DNA of 64,000 nt from Dehalogenimonas sp. THU2 (GTDB lineage Bacteria > Chloroflexota > Dehalococcoidia > Dehalococcoidales > Dehalococcoidaceae): NCBI RefSeq assembly GCF_039749495.1, contig NZ_JBDLLU010000001.1, positions 124,001 to 188,000 on the forward strand, given 5' to 3'. Under the pieces are notes generated by a model, which was not told the DNA's origin, did no database searches, and saw only the letters and a program-made list of their open reading frames with translations. Both the position numbers and the translations under genes were made by a program. Positions 1-11,899 of the stretch are shown here, piece after piece (the first letter of the stretch is position 1; each line of letters opens with the position of its first letter).

Positions 1-1
1 T

Positions 2-361
2 ACTGCCATAGGTGGCGCTCCGCTGGTGATACATGAGCGGCGCATTGAAAAGCTGGCGATTCCCGAAGAAAAGTTCAATATGCCCATTGAACAATTGGAT
101 CTCTCGGTGCGCTCTTTGAATTGCCTGAGGCATGCGGGTTTGAGCACCGTAGGTGAACTATTGACCAAAGGGATCGATGAACTCATGGGACTCAGGAATT
201 TTGGTTTGAAGAGTCTTAACGAGTTGGAAGAACGGCTCCAGGTATTCGGTATGTCAATCAATCAACCTGAAGGCGTCTGCCCTCCGGTTGAAACTGCTGA
301 AGAAGAACAAGAAGAAGATAAAAAGCCCAAGCGCAAACGCGCTGAGGCGGCTGCGGAATAG
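2..361 (+). CDS. rpoA: RNA polymerase alpha subunit, C-terminal part (5' end outside window)
   Basis: Only the 3' end of the gene is in the window; the frame is open from base 2, so the ATA-CAT-GAG region is internal and the GTG at 26 is not a start. The protein matches the alpha C-terminal domain, which binds UP elements and activators. The helix-hairpin-helix part is clear: IEQLDLSVRSLNCLRHAG, then STVGELL and FGLKSLNELEERL. After the domain comes an acidic then basic tail (EEEQEEDKKPKRKRAEAAAE). The position directly before rplQ (10 bases) is the standard bacterial order. Certain apart from the missing start. Confidence 0.97.
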   Translation, partial: TAIGGAPLVIHERRIEKLAIPEEKFNMPIEQLDLSVRSLNCLRHAGLSTVGELLTKGIDELMGLRNFGLKSLNELEERLQVFGMSINQPEGVCPPVETAEEEQEEDKKPKRKRAEAAAE

Positions 362-371
362 GTGAGATAAA

Positions 372-725
372 ATGCGACACGGATTAAGAAGCAAAAGGTT
401 TGACCGTGATTCAGGGGCGCGCCAAGCGCTTTTCCGCGGTCTGGTAACTGATCTGCTGGGCTATGAAAAAGTGACCACTACCGAGTCACGAGCCAAGGAG
501 ATCCGCCGGGTAGCCGAAAAAATGGTAACTCTCGGTAAAAAAGGCGACTTGAATGCTCGCCGGCGGGCACTGGCTTTTATCTACGATGAGAAGATAGTTT
601 CCAAGTTGTTCGACGATCTGGCCAAGCGCTACGCCGAACGCGCCGGTGGTTACACCCGTGTGACCAAACTGGTTCCGCGGCTGGGAGACGCCGCCCCCAT
701 GGCCGTGGTGGAACTGCTTAAGTAG
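372..725 (+). CDS. rplQ: 50S ribosomal protein L17
   Basis: This 117-residue protein is a full-length L17, a large-subunit protein near the exit tunnel. It opens with the family signature [20 protein letters not shown] and contains the usual [20 protein letters not shown] block. The ATG follows a GGTGAG ribosome binding site 11 bases after the rpoA stop. Gene order rpoA-rplQ-truA-rplM-rpsI is the common end of the ribosomal superoperon, so co-transcription is very likely. Confidence 0.98.
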   Translation: MRHGLRSKRFDRDSGARQALFRGLVTDLLGYEKVTTTESRAKEIRRVAEKMVTLGKKGDLNARRRALAFIYDEKIVSKLFDDLAKRYAERAGGYTRVTKLVPRLGDAAPMAVVELLK

Positions 726-730
726 GGCAA

Positions 731-1516
731 TTGACCGGTATCTCCAAATCCAAACTGGCTTTAATAATTGAATATGACGGTACGAGGTTCTGCGGCTCCC
801 AGCGGCAAGGTAAAGGAGTCACGGTGCAAAGTGAACTGGAGCTGGCCTTACAAAAATTGACCGGTGCGGCGATCCGGGTGAATCTGTCCAGCCGCACTGA
901 CGCCGGGGTTTCGGCGCTGGGTCAGGTAGCCAGTTTCCGCAACGCTTCGACGGTGCCACTGGAAAAGGTTGTGAAGGGACTCAATCACTATCTACCTGAG
1001 GATATAGCGGTGCAGGCGGTCTGCCGCATCCCGGATGACCTCGATGTACGGCGCCACGCAGTGAGCCGGGAATATCGCTACCGTATCTGGAACAGCCCCA
1101 TGCCTTCTCCCGTAATGGAAAGGCACGCCCATCTCGTCAGCGGGGCTCTGGATGAGGGGCTGATGGACACTGCAGCCAGGATGCTGATCGGCACTCATGA
1201 CCTGGTTTCATTCGCCAGCCGCATGGCAAAGTTTGAAAAAACTACCGTGCGCAGTGTTCATGAAGCGGGAGTGAGCCGGGAGGGAAAAGAGATACTTTTT
1301 CGTATCGTGGCAGGATCCTTCCTGCCACACCAGGTGCGGAACACGGTGGGGGCTTTGATCCGGGTGGGGCGGGGTAAGATGACCTTGGAAGAATTCGGGG
1401 AACTTTTAGAGACGAAAATACCGGGAACAGCCGGCCCGGCGGTGCCGGGTCGGGGGCTATGCCTGGTCAGGATAAATTATCTGAGGGACTTGGGAGATTA
1501 CAATGAAAACTTATAA
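731..1516 (+). CDS. truA: tRNA pseudouridine synthase A (TTG start)
   Basis: TruA makes pseudouridine at positions 38-40 of the tRNA anticodon stem. The 261-residue protein begins at a TTG, only five bases after rplQ, and reads into the family opening LALIIEYDGTRFCGSQRQ. The catalytic Asp lies in the SSRTDAGVSALGQ motif near residue 57, and SFLPHQVRNTVGALIRVG is the usual C-terminal block. The end overlaps rplM by 14 bases, suggesting translational coupling. No better ATG start precedes the conserved N-terminus. Confidence 0.96.
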   Translation: MTGISKSKLALIIEYDGTRFCGSQRQGKGVTVQSELELALQKLTGAAIRVNLSSRTDAGVSALGQVASFRNASTVPLEKVVKGLNHYLPEDIAVQAVCRIPDDLDVRRHAVSREYRYRIWNSPMPSPVMERHAHLVSGALDEGLMDTAARMLIGTHDLVSFASRMAKFEKTTVRSVHEAGVSREGKEILFRIVAGSFLPHQVRNTVGALIRVGRGKMTLEEFGELLETKIPGTAGPAVPGRGLCLVRINYLRDLGDYNENL

Positions 1517-1931
1517 CGTAAAAGCGGGTGAGATCACTCGTGAATGGCACATCATTGACGCCGATGGCAAAGTGATGGGGCAGATCGCGGTGGAAGCGGC
1601 GCGACTTTTAATGGGCAAACACAAGCCCATTTTTAGCCGCCATCTCGATACAGGCGACGGTGTCATTATCGTCAATGCCGCTAAAATGACCTTTACCGGT
1701 AAAAAAGGCACTGACAAATTTTATTATCGCCATTCCGGCTATCCCGGCGGTTTCCGCAAGGCCAGCCTTAATGAGATGATGCAAAAGAAACCGACTTTCG
1801 CGCTGGATCGTGCGGTTCGCGGTATGCTGCCGCGTAATCGGCTCGGTACAGCCATGCATAAAAAACTGCGCGTTTACGCCGGCGCAGATCACCCGCACAT
1901 GGGCCAGATTTCAGTAATAGCTGAAGCCTAA
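1503..1931 (+). CDS. rplM: 50S ribosomal protein L13
   Basis: A 142-residue L13, an early assembly protein of the large subunit. It shows REWHIIDADGKVMGQIAVEA at the start and the GMLPRNRLGTAMHKKLRVYAG block typical of the family. The ATG lies inside the end of truA after a GGGAG-like site. It is followed by rpsI after 18 bases; rplM-rpsI is one of the most conserved bacterial gene pairs. Confidence 0.98.
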   Translation: MKTYNVKAGEITREWHIIDADGKVMGQIAVEAARLLMGKHKPIFSRHLDTGDGVIIVNAAKMTFTGKKGTDKFYYRHSGYPGGFRKASLNEMMQKKPTFALDRAVRGMLPRNRLGTAMHKKLRVYAGADHPHMGQISVIAEA

Positions 1932-1949
1932 TAACAAAGAGGACTGAAG

Positions 1950-2345
1950 ATGGAAAAGAAAAATTACTTCCAAGGCACCGGTCGGCGCAAATCCGCTGTC
2001 GCTCAGGTGCGTCTTATGCCGGGTAATGGCGCCATCGTTGTTGATGGAAAACCCTTCGAAGAAAGATTCAACCGCCCCCAGTACCTGCGAACGGTGATGA
2101 AACCGCTCGAAGTTACCGAGACGGTCGGGAAATTCAGCATCATGATTAAGTGCAACGGCGGTGGTATTTCCGGTCAATCCGACGCAATTGCCATGGGCCT
2201 TTCACGAGCATTGATCGCCGTTGACGAAAAACATAAGGGTACCCTGCGTCAGAACGGTCTTTTAACTCGCGATCCCCGGACTAAGGAACGCAAAAAGGCC
2301 GGTTTAAAACGCGCCCGAAAAGCCCCTCAGTACACCAAGCGTTAA
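1950..2345 (+). CDS. rpsI: 30S ribosomal protein S9
   Basis: A 131-residue S9 of the small-subunit head. It has the opening YFQGTGRRKSAVAQVRL, the central GGGISGQSDAIAMGLSRAL, and the hallmark C-terminus KAPQYTKR whose last basic residues reach the P-site tRNA. The ATG follows AGAGGACTGAAG. It is the last gene of the operon, as shown by the strong terminator 27 bases downstream. Confidence 0.98.
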   Translation: MEKKNYFQGTGRRKSAVAQVRLMPGNGAIVVDGKPFEERFNRPQYLRTVMKPLEVTETVGKFSIMIKCNGGGISGQSDAIAMGLSRALIAVDEKHKGTLRQNGLLTRDPRTKERKKAGLKRARKAPQYTKR

Positions 2346-2371
2346 TTCAAAACATCAGTTCCATGAATGCG

Positions 2372-2412
2372 AAAGCCCGCCCCGAAATCAACGGGGCGGG
2401 CTTTATGTTTAT
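2372..2412 (+). terminator. Rho-independent terminator of the ribosomal operon
   Basis: A perfect 13-bp stem: AAAGCCCGCCCCG at 2372-2384 pairs with CGGGGCGGGCTTT at 2392-2404, with a seven-base loop. The 3' side runs on into TTTATGTTT. It sits just after rpsI and ends the operon. Confidence 0.9.
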
Positions 2413-2507
2413 TGAAACACGAGGATAAATGCCGCTCTGGCGATAACGCAACGATTTCGTTTTGAAGTTGTCTCCAAAAGAATGGGCTATTCTAGATGCC
2501 GATTGGT

Positions 2508-2544
2508 GAGAAAAAGCCACCCTCTGGTAGGCGGCTTTTTCCTC
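2508..2544. terminator. Bidirectional terminator between convergent genes
   Basis: AAAAAGCCACC (2511-2521) pairs with GGCGGCTTTTT (2530-2540) with one mismatch. The stem is flanked by A-rich and T-rich runs, so it reads as a terminator on both strands. It lies between the ribosomal operon and the minus-strand isomerase gene ending at 2568. Confidence 0.75.
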
Positions 2545-2567
2545 AAATGGCGCAAGAGGGTGTCAAG

Positions 2568-3635
2568 TTAACCGCTGTCAGCCAGACGCTGCTTAAGGTA
2601 CACGATGCTGTCCACCGGGGTCGGGTTGGTGTTGTTAAGGGCTGCCAAATAATAGCTTACATAATCGCCAAGTAATATCAGGCTCATCATCTGCGCCAGC
2701 GGGCTGATGCCGCGGCCGTCGGCAAAGGCTACCCGGGCGCCGACCCGGGCCAGCAGTTCTGCGGTTACCTTGTATCGGGTCAGGATACGTTCTGACAGGT
2801 GGTTGGAACGCAACATGATCACCGACATGCGCGGGACGAGTTCATCCGGGAATTCATAACCGGCTGTGGCGTTGTGGTTCAATTCCGGTAATGCCTGGGC
2901 GAAAGCCCATTGTTTAGAGTTCTCGTTGAGCTGGGTCTGCCAACGGTAGGCCACCTCAATGGCGATTCCAGCGCCGTAGATGATAGGGATGCGCCCGAAT
3001 AGCTTGTGAGCGAACTCCTTGGCTGGATTGTGGGCCTGGGGCTTCTCAGGCTCTATCTTGCGCGCGAATTGTTCGGTCACCAGCGCTGCTTCGGCAACTT
3101 CAGCCGTCTTATCCGACGCCAACCCCAACCGGATCAGAAAATTGAGCAGCGGGAAAACGCCCCAGGCCACAGCAGCACGGGGTTGGGCGTCATAACTGAA
3201 AACGAATGCCGGTATATTGTTAGACCGCGCCATTTCCAGCAGTTTGCCGCCGGTAGTCAAAACAAGCTTTTTTGCCGGGGTATTCAGGGATTGTTCGAAT
3301 GCCGAGAGGGTTTCCTCGGTATTACCGGAGTAGCTGGAAGCCACCACCAAGGTCCGCTCGTCCACCCAGGCAGGCAGGTTGTAATCCCGAAGCACTGTTA
3401 TCTGGGCTTTGGACTCCTCGACGAGCAGTCGCCGCACCAGATCGCCGCCTATGGCTGAACCGCCCATGCCCAGAACAAGCACATTATCGATATCCCGGTA
3501 ATCGGGTAGTTCAAAGTCGATGGCGGCCTGCCATGCATCCAGGATGACCTTGGGCAATTCGCGGATACGCTGACCCATGCCGTCGGGGTCCAGCTTTTGG
3601 TAAGTGGCGGCGTCATCAAGCATCGTTTCGTTCAT
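2568..3635 (-). CDS. Bifunctional phosphoglucose/phosphomannose isomerase
   Basis: A 355-residue SIS-domain sugar isomerase that would interconvert fructose-6-P with glucose-6-P and mannose-6-P in the cytoplasm. The first SIS domain contains VLVLGMGGSAIGGDLVRRL and VVASSYSGNTEETLSAFEQ, the phosphosugar-binding Ser/Thr loops. Later parts carry the family-typical ELNHNATAGYEFP segment with the catalytic Glu/His. Length and layout match the archaeal/Chloroflexota bifunctional PGI/PMI family rather than classic 550-residue Pgi. It starts two bases after the stop of the phosphohexomutase gene upstream, so both form one operon for hexose-phosphate interconversion. Confidence 0.88.
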   Translation of the reverse strand: MNETMLDDAATYQKLDPDGMGQRIRELPKVILDAWQAAIDFELPDYRDIDNVLVLGMGGSAIGGDLVRRLLVEESKAQITVLRDYNLPAWVDERTLVVASSYSGNTEETLSAFEQSLNTPAKKLVLTTGGKLLEMARSNNIPAFVFSYDAQPRAAVAWGVFPLLNFLIRLGLASDKTAEVAEAALVTEQFARKIEPEKPQAHNPAKEFAHKLFGRIPIIYGAGIAIEVAYRWQTQLNENSKQWAFAQALPELNHNATAGYEFPDELVPRMSVIMLRSNHLSERILTRYKVTAELLARVGARVAFADGRGISPLAQMMSLILLGDYVSYYLAALNNTNPTPVDSIVYLKQRLADSG

Positions 3636-3637
3636 AA

Positions 3638-5068
3638 CTATACTCCGGCGATCTTTTTTCCGGCATCAAGCAACCGGTTAACTCTTTCCATAGAATCAGT
3701 TTCGGCGTAAATGCGCAGCAGCGGTTCGGTACCGGAGGCACGGACCAGCAGCCAGGAACCGTCACCTAAGGTGAACCGGAAACCGTCGAGCGTATCTTTC
3801 TTCACCCGGTCGCCGTCGATCGTATCCGGGGCGGCGGCCTTCAAGCGCTCCAGCACCTTTTGCCGTTCCGTCTCGTCGAAAGTGACGTCGATCCGGTGAT
3901 AGTGATGGGGGCCGACCTTATCATAAAGCTCGGCCAGCAGTTCCGACGGTTTCTTGCCGGTGAGGGCGATGAAATCCAGAAAGTACAAGCCGGCCAATAC
4001 CGCATCCCGTTCCAATACATGATTCCTGAAGCCGTAGCCGCCACTTTCTTCGCCGCCAATGATGGCATTTTCGCGTTGCATCAAGGGCGCGATGTACTTA
4101 AAGCCCACCGGCGTCTCGAACACTGGCACACCATAGAGCTTGCCCAGCTTATCGAGCATTCTGGAGGTGGTGATGGTTTTAACGATCGCCCCCTTTTCCC
4201 CGCGGGTATCCAGCAGGTACATGGCCAGGAGTGAAATTACCTGGAGCTGGGTCAGGAAGTTGCCATTTTCATCGGTGGCGCCCAACCGGTCGGCGTCGCC
4301 GTCGGTAGCCAGACCTATGTCCGCCCTTTCGGTAACTACCCTGGTTTCGAGTTCCCGGAGATTGGGCGCGATAGGTTCCGGCTGGTGCATTCCGGGGAAA
4401 GCGGGGTTGGGTTCGCCCTTGATCTCTATGAGCGGGTAATCATCTCCCAGCAGACGGCGGAAGAAGCCGGCACCGGCGCCGTGCATTGAATCGACAACGA
4501 TTTTAGCTTTGCCGCGCCGCAGTTTGTTGAGATCAACCAGTTTGCCCAGTTGTTCAAGATATGGCGGTGTCAGGTCGGCATATTCGAAGAGACCCTTGTC
4601 CGCCGCCTGTTTCAGGTCCAGCCTGACCGGACGTTCGCCGCTTTGGTAGAGATCGCCGACATGTTTTTCAATGGCGGCTACAACGTCAGAGGAAGCGCTG
4701 GAGCCGGTGGGGGATTTGACCTTGAATCCGTTCCACTGCGCCGGATTGTGGGAGGCGGTAATGACCACGGCGCCGCCGGAGTTACGGTGCAGGGTGCTGA
4801 AACTCACGGTCGGTGTCGGTACGGCGCAGTTTGACAGGGTGACATGGATACCAGCGGCGGTGAGCACCGCGGCGGTCTCGCGGGCGAATTCATCGGACAG
4901 GAAGCGCGTATCGTAACCGACGACCACGCCTTTGCCGGCCAGCCCGCTCTCTTTGAGATAGCGGGCGTAGGCCGCGGCGCAGACGGCCACGTTGTCGAAA
5001 GTAAAATCGCGGGCGATGAGTCCCCGCCAGCCGTCGGTGCCGAACTTGATCGGGCTGGTATTACTCAT
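3638..5068 (-). CDS. Phosphoglucomutase/phosphomannomutase
   Basis: Alpha-D-phosphohexomutase of 476 residues; moves phosphate between C1 and C6 of glucose or mannose. The four-domain family motifs are present: GTDGWRG at the N-terminus, the phosphoserine loop VVITASHNPAQWNGFKVK, the metal loop ATDGDADRLGA, the sugar loop GGEESGGYGF, and the phosphate-binding RASGTEPLLRIYAE at the end. I place the start at the ATG at 5068, because AGGGGGAACGTC lies just before it and the homologous N-terminus (IKFGTDGW) begins there; an upstream in-frame ATG at 5128 adds 20 unconserved residues. Feeds the isomerase gene directly downstream. Confidence 0.92.
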   Translation of the reverse strand: MSNTSPIKFGTDGWRGLIARDFTFDNVAVCAAAYARYLKESGLAGKGVVVGYDTRFLSDEFARETAAVLTAAGIHVTLSNCAVPTPTVSFSTLHRNSGGAVVITASHNPAQWNGFKVKSPTGSSASSDVVAAIEKHVGDLYQSGERPVRLDLKQAADKGLFEYADLTPPYLEQLGKLVDLNKLRRGKAKIVVDSMHGAGAGFFRRLLGDDYPLIEIKGEPNPAFPGMHQPEPIAPNLRELETRVVTERADIGLATDGDADRLGATDENGNFLTQLQVISLLAMYLLDTRGEKGAIVKTITTSRMLDKLGKLYGVPVFETPVGFKYIAPLMQRENAIIGGEESGGYGFRNHVLERDAVLAGLYFLDFIALTGKKPSELLAELYDKVGPHHYHRIDVTFDETERQKVLERLKAAAPDTIDGDRVKKDTLDGFRFTLGDGSWLLVRASGTEPLLRIYAETDSMERVNRLLDAGKKIAGV

Positions 5069-5149
5069 GACGTTCCCCCTTGCCGTTGATTCGGCGATAA
5101 TGAGCAGAAAAACCTCTGCTGCCTTCATACCGCCTCAGTTGGCGTTGCT

Positions 5150-6361
5150 CTAGCCTCCGGAACAGGCGGTGCAATCGGCCTTGATGGCGTCGACCTTATC
5201 CAGGCGTTCCCACGGCAGGTCGATGTCGGTGCGGCCGAAATGACCGTAAGCCGCTGTTTGACGGTAGATCGGTTGACGCAACTCAAGGTTCTCGATAATG
5301 GCCGCCGGCCTGAGGTCGAAGTGCTTTTGCACCAGCTCCATCAATCTTTCCTGGCTGACCTGTGCCGTCCCGAAGGTTTCCAGGGAAACGGACAACGGCT
5401 GGGCGCGACCGATGGCGTAAGCTATCTGCATCTCTATCTGGTCGGCCAAGCCTGCGGCGACCAGATTCTTGGCGACGTAGCGAGCCATGTAGGCAGCGGA
5501 ACGGTCCACCTTGGTGGGATCCTTGCCGGAAAAGGCGCCGCCGCCGTGGCGGGCAATGCCGCCATAGGTGTCCACCAGAATCTTGCGCCCCGTAAAACCG
5601 GTATCCGAGGCGGGACCGCCGATGATGAAGCGGCCGGTAGTGTTGACATAAAAATTAGTGTCGGCATCCAGGAGTTCGGCAGGGATGATGGGTTTGATGA
5701 CGTGGCGGATGACATCTTCCCGGATCATGTCCTGGGGAACATCATCGTGTTGTGCGCCGATGACTACCGTTTCAATCCGCGCCGGTTTGCCGTGACGGTA
5801 TTCCACGGTGACCTGACTTTTACCGTCCGGCCGGAGATAGGGGAGAACGCCTTGTTTTCGTACCATGGCCAATTGCCGGGTTAACCGGTGAGACAGGGCG
5901 ATGGGCAGCGGCATCTTTTCATCAGTCTCGTTGCAGGCATAGCCCACCATCATGCCTTGGTCGCCGGCGCCGACGGCGTCCAGCGGGTCGGTGGAGCCAG
6001 CTTTGGACTCGGCGGACTGACCGACGCCTAAAGCGATATCCGCCGACTGCTTGTTGATGGATACCATGACGCCGCAGGACTGGGAATCGAAACCGTATTC
6101 CGGTTTGGTATAGCCGATATCGTGCACTACTCGCCGGACCAGTTCCGGTATCTCCACATAGGTCTGGGTAGTAATTTCACCCAGAACGAAGACCAGGCCG
6201 TTGGTTACGGCGGTCTCGCAAGCCACCCTGGCAAAAGGATCCTTGGCAAGGATGGCGTCCAGCACTGCGTCGGAGACCTGATCGCACATCTTGTCCGGGT
6301 GGCCTTCGGTGACCGATTCCGAAGTAAAGAGGTATTTTTCTGAGTCTTTAAAACTAAGCAT
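5150..6361 (-). CDS. metK: S-adenosylmethionine synthetase
   Basis: MetK (403 residues) makes SAM from methionine and ATP. Signatures seen: [20 protein letters not shown] near the start, the [16 protein letters not shown] loop, and [19 protein letters not shown]. Length is normal for bacterial MetK. It heads a minus-strand methyl-cycle group together with ahcY (eight bases away), core MetE and MTA phosphorylase, which regenerate methionine and remove the products of SAM use. Confidence 0.97.
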   Translation of the reverse strand: MLSFKDSEKYLFTSESVTEGHPDKMCDQVSDAVLDAILAKDPFARVACETAVTNGLVFVLGEITTQTYVEIPELVRRVVHDIGYTKPEYGFDSQSCGVMVSINKQSADIALGVGQSAESKAGSTDPLDAVGAGDQGMMVGYACNETDEKMPLPIALSHRLTRQLAMVRKQGVLPYLRPDGKSQVTVEYRHGKPARIETVVIGAQHDDVPQDMIREDVIRHVIKPIIPAELLDADTNFYVNTTGRFIIGGPASDTGFTGRKILVDTYGGIARHGGGAFSGKDPTKVDRSAAYMARYVAKNLVAAGLADQIEMQIAYAIGRAQPLSVSLETFGTAQVSQERLMELVQKHFDLRPAAIIENLELRQPIYRQTAAYGHFGRTDIDLPWERLDKVDAIKADCTACSGG

Positions 6362-6369
6362 CTCGCCTC

Positions 6370-9223
<2,854 letters not shown>

Positions 9224-9234
9224 GTGGTGGAGGA

Positions 9235-9585
9235 CTATTCCGCCTCGGCTTTTTTGGTGGTCTTCCTGGCGGTTTTCGGTTTTTCCTCGACCGGAGCGGC
9301 GGCCTCGGCGGGCACCTTGGGTTTTACGGTTTTGGCGGCCTTGGGTTTCTCCGCAACCGCGGTTTCGGTTTCGGCCGCCAGCGCTTTAGGTTTGGGCGCT
9401 GCTTTGGGTTTGGTCTCTTTCACAGGTGCCGCGGCGATGGTTTCATCGAATTCATACCTGGTGCGTGCCGGCTTTGCCACTGCATGCCCACCGGTCTCCA
9501 GCATCCGCGCCGCACGCGCCCGATTCTTGAGTGTTGTCTTTCTTTTCAGACTCTTCGCCTGGGCGACACGTCTTTTCTTGTTCAT
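9235..9585 (-). CDS. Small Ala/Lys/Pro-rich basic protein, function unknown
   Basis: A 116-residue protein with a very basic N-terminus (MNKKRRVAQAKSLKRKTTL) and a low-complexity Ala-Lys-Pro-Glu C-terminal half with repeated KPKA/KPKAAK units, resembling histone H1-like tails. The start is the ATG at 9585, preceded by GGAGG ten bases upstream; a longer open frame to 9720 runs into the MetE gene. No enzyme motif is visible. It could bind nucleic acid or ribosome, judged only by composition. It ends 11 bases before the start of the two-domain kinase gene, so it is probably translated from the same message. Confidence 0.6.
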   Translation of the reverse strand: MNKKRRVAQAKSLKRKTTLKNRARAARMLETGGHAVAKPARTRYEFDETIAAAPVKETKPKAAPKPKALAAETETAVAEKPKAAKTVKPKVPAEAAAPVEEKPKTARKTTKKAEAE

Positions 9586-9626
9586 GTTTGGATGTCCTCC
9601 CTCGCGTTTTATTCCAAATATAAGGG

Positions 9627-10652
9627 TTACAGGTAGCGGCTTCTCATCCGGGTGGTGAGTTCCACCATCAGTTGCAGAGTTTTTTCCGCGCCATCCTCGC
9701 TCATATAGGCCATACCGCAACTTGGGGTTATCAGCCCCTGCCGCAATAATTGACGGAAATTAATTCCATGGCGGGTGAAGGGAGCCATGGTTTCTTCCAG
9801 GCGGTCCTGCAGGCTGGCGACTGTCTCCGATTCCGCCAGTTTATCGGTGTTGGGCGCGATGCCCCAGGCTACGGCACCGCCGCGGGCCAGAAATTGATTG
9901 ATCTCTTTGGGATAAAGGGAAAGAGAACCACCGTAATTGTAAGCATCGAAACTGATGATATCGACGATGGTATCGGTCAACAATGTCCAATCGGTATTGC
10001 CGCAACAGTGGACACCTTTGAGCCCTTTCACTTCCTGCAACACTTCCGTCAACATCTGTTGTATACGTTCCTTGGACAGCGGCAGGTAAGCGGAACCGTA
10101 AGCGGTAAGTGCCGGTTCGTCCAGAAAGATGACCGTCCGGGGAGAAATGTTCCGGAGTTGTTTCTCCTGCCACGCGATCTTGAGACACAGGAGCTTAGCC
10201 GCGGCTTCAGCCAGAACATCATCATAGATCAGCAATCCGCCGGACTCATCCTTGACCGATAGTCCCCAGCTGACCGGTCCCTCCACCTGGCCCTTGACGC
10301 CGCGGGGGGAGGGGGGGTGGATCTCGAGGAAGGTCTGGAAGCCGGCGGCGGCCTCCGGGCTGATGCCGTATTTTTCAGTATCGCTGATGATATAAGCGCC
10401 GTAAATGGCTTCCAGTTCATGCTCCCAACCAGCTTGCCGGTCCACCGATACATCTTCATCGGTGATCTTGATACCGGGGAAACCCTCGGCGTATTGGGCG
10501 GTCATAAACTCACGGGGGGAGCGTTGGGGGAGTTGCGGCCAGGCTGGAAGTTCGGTCAGATAACGGGAGATAAGCCGGCAGGCGGCCGCCGGATCCCGGT
10601 GAGGCATGCTGCCGATTATAGTAGGTGTAAGGTTGAACTCGGTGTCTGCCAT
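9627..10652 (-). CDS. Core MetE-type methionine synthase (corrinoid-protein linked)
   Basis: A 341-residue protein with only the C-terminal catalytic barrel of cobalamin-independent methionine synthase; normal MetE is about 750 residues. The expected zinc ligands are visible: His215-x-Cys217 in GVHCCGNTDW and Cys312 in TPSCGMAYM. Such short 'core MetE' proteins lack the folate-binding N-terminal half; one from Dehalococcoides mccartyi has been reported to take the methyl group from a corrinoid iron-sulfur protein. The same reaction here is inferred by similarity. ATG at 10652 has GGAG five bases before it; an ATG at 10667 is an alternative. Completes the methionine cycle with metK and ahcY. 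Confidence 0.82.
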   Translation of the reverse strand: MADTEFNLTPTIIGSMPHRDPAAACRLISRYLTELPAWPQLPQRSPREFMTAQYAEGFPGIKITDEDVSVDRQAGWEHELEAIYGAYIISDTEKYGISPEAAAGFQTFLEIHPPSPRGVKGQVEGPVSWGLSVKDESGGLLIYDDVLAEAAAKLLCLKIAWQEKQLRNISPRTVIFLDEPALTAYGSAYLPLSKERIQQMLTEVLQEVKGLKGVHCCGNTDWTLLTDTIVDIISFDAYNYGGSLSLYPKEINQFLARGGAVAWGIAPNTDKLAESETVASLQDRLEETMAPFTRHGINFRQLLRQGLITPSCGMAYMSEDGAEKTLQLMVELTTRMRSRYL

Positions 10653-10744
10653 TTGGTCTCCGTTCATAGACGTTGCCCCTATTAAATCACAAAAACAGTG
10701 ATCGGGGAAACATGGTCGTCAATAATAACCAGTTGTGACTGGTA

Positions 10745-11614
10745 TCAACCGATATATTTGCCGATAAGGAGCTTCATGTGTTCCTTCCGGTCCGGGGCGA
10801 TTGTTTTCGGGTCGGTGACGATTGCGTTTTGGAGGGCGGTCGGGCAGGGACAATCCCGTAACTCAGGCAGCTTTTCTATCGCTAACCTGATGATGCGCTT
10901 GGAAAGTTCCATGTTGGTTTTGAGGGTGGCTATGACCATGTTTACCGTTACAGCTGCGTCTTCTTCATGCCATGCATCGTAGTCAGTGGAACAGGCGATA
11001 ATGGCATAGCAAATCTCGGCCTCACGAGCCAGCTTTGCTTCCGGTAACGCCGTCATGCCGATGACATCGGCGCCCCAGCTTTTATGCAGTTTCGATTCGG
11101 CACGGGTAGAGAAAGCGGGGCCTTCCATGACCACGTAAGTGCCGCCGTTATGCACTGTAGCCCCGGCTTCCATAGCGCAATTATAAAGCAGACGTCTCAT
11201 ATCCGGGCAGAACGGCTCAGCGAAACCGATATGCGCTACGACACCATCGCCAAAGAAGGTGTTTTCCCGCCGGCTCGTGCGGTCGATAAGCTGATCGGGA
11301 ATCAAAAGGTGGCCCGGCGCGACCTCCCGTTTAAAGCTGCCGACAGAGTTGATGGCGATGATGTGTTCCACGCCGAGGCTTTTCAGCGCCCAGATATTGG
11401 CCCGTACAGGAATCTCAGTTGGCATGAGGCGGTGACCTTTGCCGTGCCTGGGCAGAAAGGCAACGCGAATGCCGTTAAGGGTGCCGATGACAATGGTATC
11501 GCTGGGTGGGCCATAAGGCGTATCGACGTTGACCTCTTCAATGCCGGTGAGGCCTTCGATGTCATAGAGACCGGTGCCGCCGATGATTGCGATCTTTACC
11601 CTGTTGTCTGCCAT
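10745..11614 (-). CDS. mtnP: S-methyl-5'-thioadenosine phosphorylase
   Basis: Purine nucleoside phosphorylase family member of 289 residues; phosphorolyses MTA, the by-product of polyamine and radical reactions using SAM, to adenine and methylthioribose-1-P. Visible motifs: IAIIGGTGLYDIEGL, the phosphate site FLPRHGKGHRLMPTEIP, NSVGSF, MEGPAFSTRAES and the purine-site TDYDAWHEE. The Asp pair in STDYD is typical of MTA/6-aminopurine enzymes. The chosen ATG at 11614 begins just before the conserved core; an in-frame start 54 codons upstream adds AT-rich, unconserved sequence. It is the first gene of the minus-strand methionine group. Confidence 0.88.
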   Translation of the reverse strand: MADNRVKIAIIGGTGLYDIEGLTGIEEVNVDTPYGPPSDTIVIGTLNGIRVAFLPRHGKGHRLMPTEIPVRANIWALKSLGVEHIIAINSVGSFKREVAPGHLLIPDQLIDRTSRRENTFFGDGVVAHIGFAEPFCPDMRRLLYNCAMEAGATVHNGGTYVVMEGPAFSTRAESKLHKSWGADVIGMTALPEAKLAREAEICYAIIACSTDYDAWHEEDAAVTVNMVIATLKTNMELSKRIIRLAIEKLPELRDCPCPTALQNAIVTDPKTIAPDRKEHMKLLIGKYIG

Positions 11615-11863
11615 TCTATTTATGATCCTTCCAATTCCATATCGATACGCATTATGCGAAAATCGGCATCTACTATTGGGTTCGATTTGGATTATTCTCT
11701 CTATTACCGCGCTGTATTTGATACCCTCAATCGCAATATTACATATATATATGAGAAGGTTACACCCGAGGAGCATTTTAAGTGGGGGCTATGTTGATGT
11801 CAAGGATAGGGAACCGGGACATGAGTTTAAAAAGGTAACCGAAAAATATTTTTTCAAAACCCC

Positions 11864-11893
11864 TTGCAATTGAATGCCTGGCGGGTTTACACT
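11864..11893 (+). promoter_or_regulatory. Candidate promoter giving a leaderless pilT-like mRNA
   Basis: TTGCAA (11864-11869) and TACACT (11888-11893) with an 18-base spacer. Each box matches 4 of 6 consensus positions. A start seven bases downstream falls on the ATG at 11900. No Shine-Dalgarno sequence precedes that ATG, which fits a leaderless message. Confidence 0.4.
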
Positions 11894-11899
11894 TGAAAT

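Noticed and set aside
11615-11899. Possible SAM riboswitch upstream of the methionine block
   Set aside because: No SAM-I, SAM-II or SAM-IV type conserved cores could be recognised on the minus strand, only AT-rich sequence.
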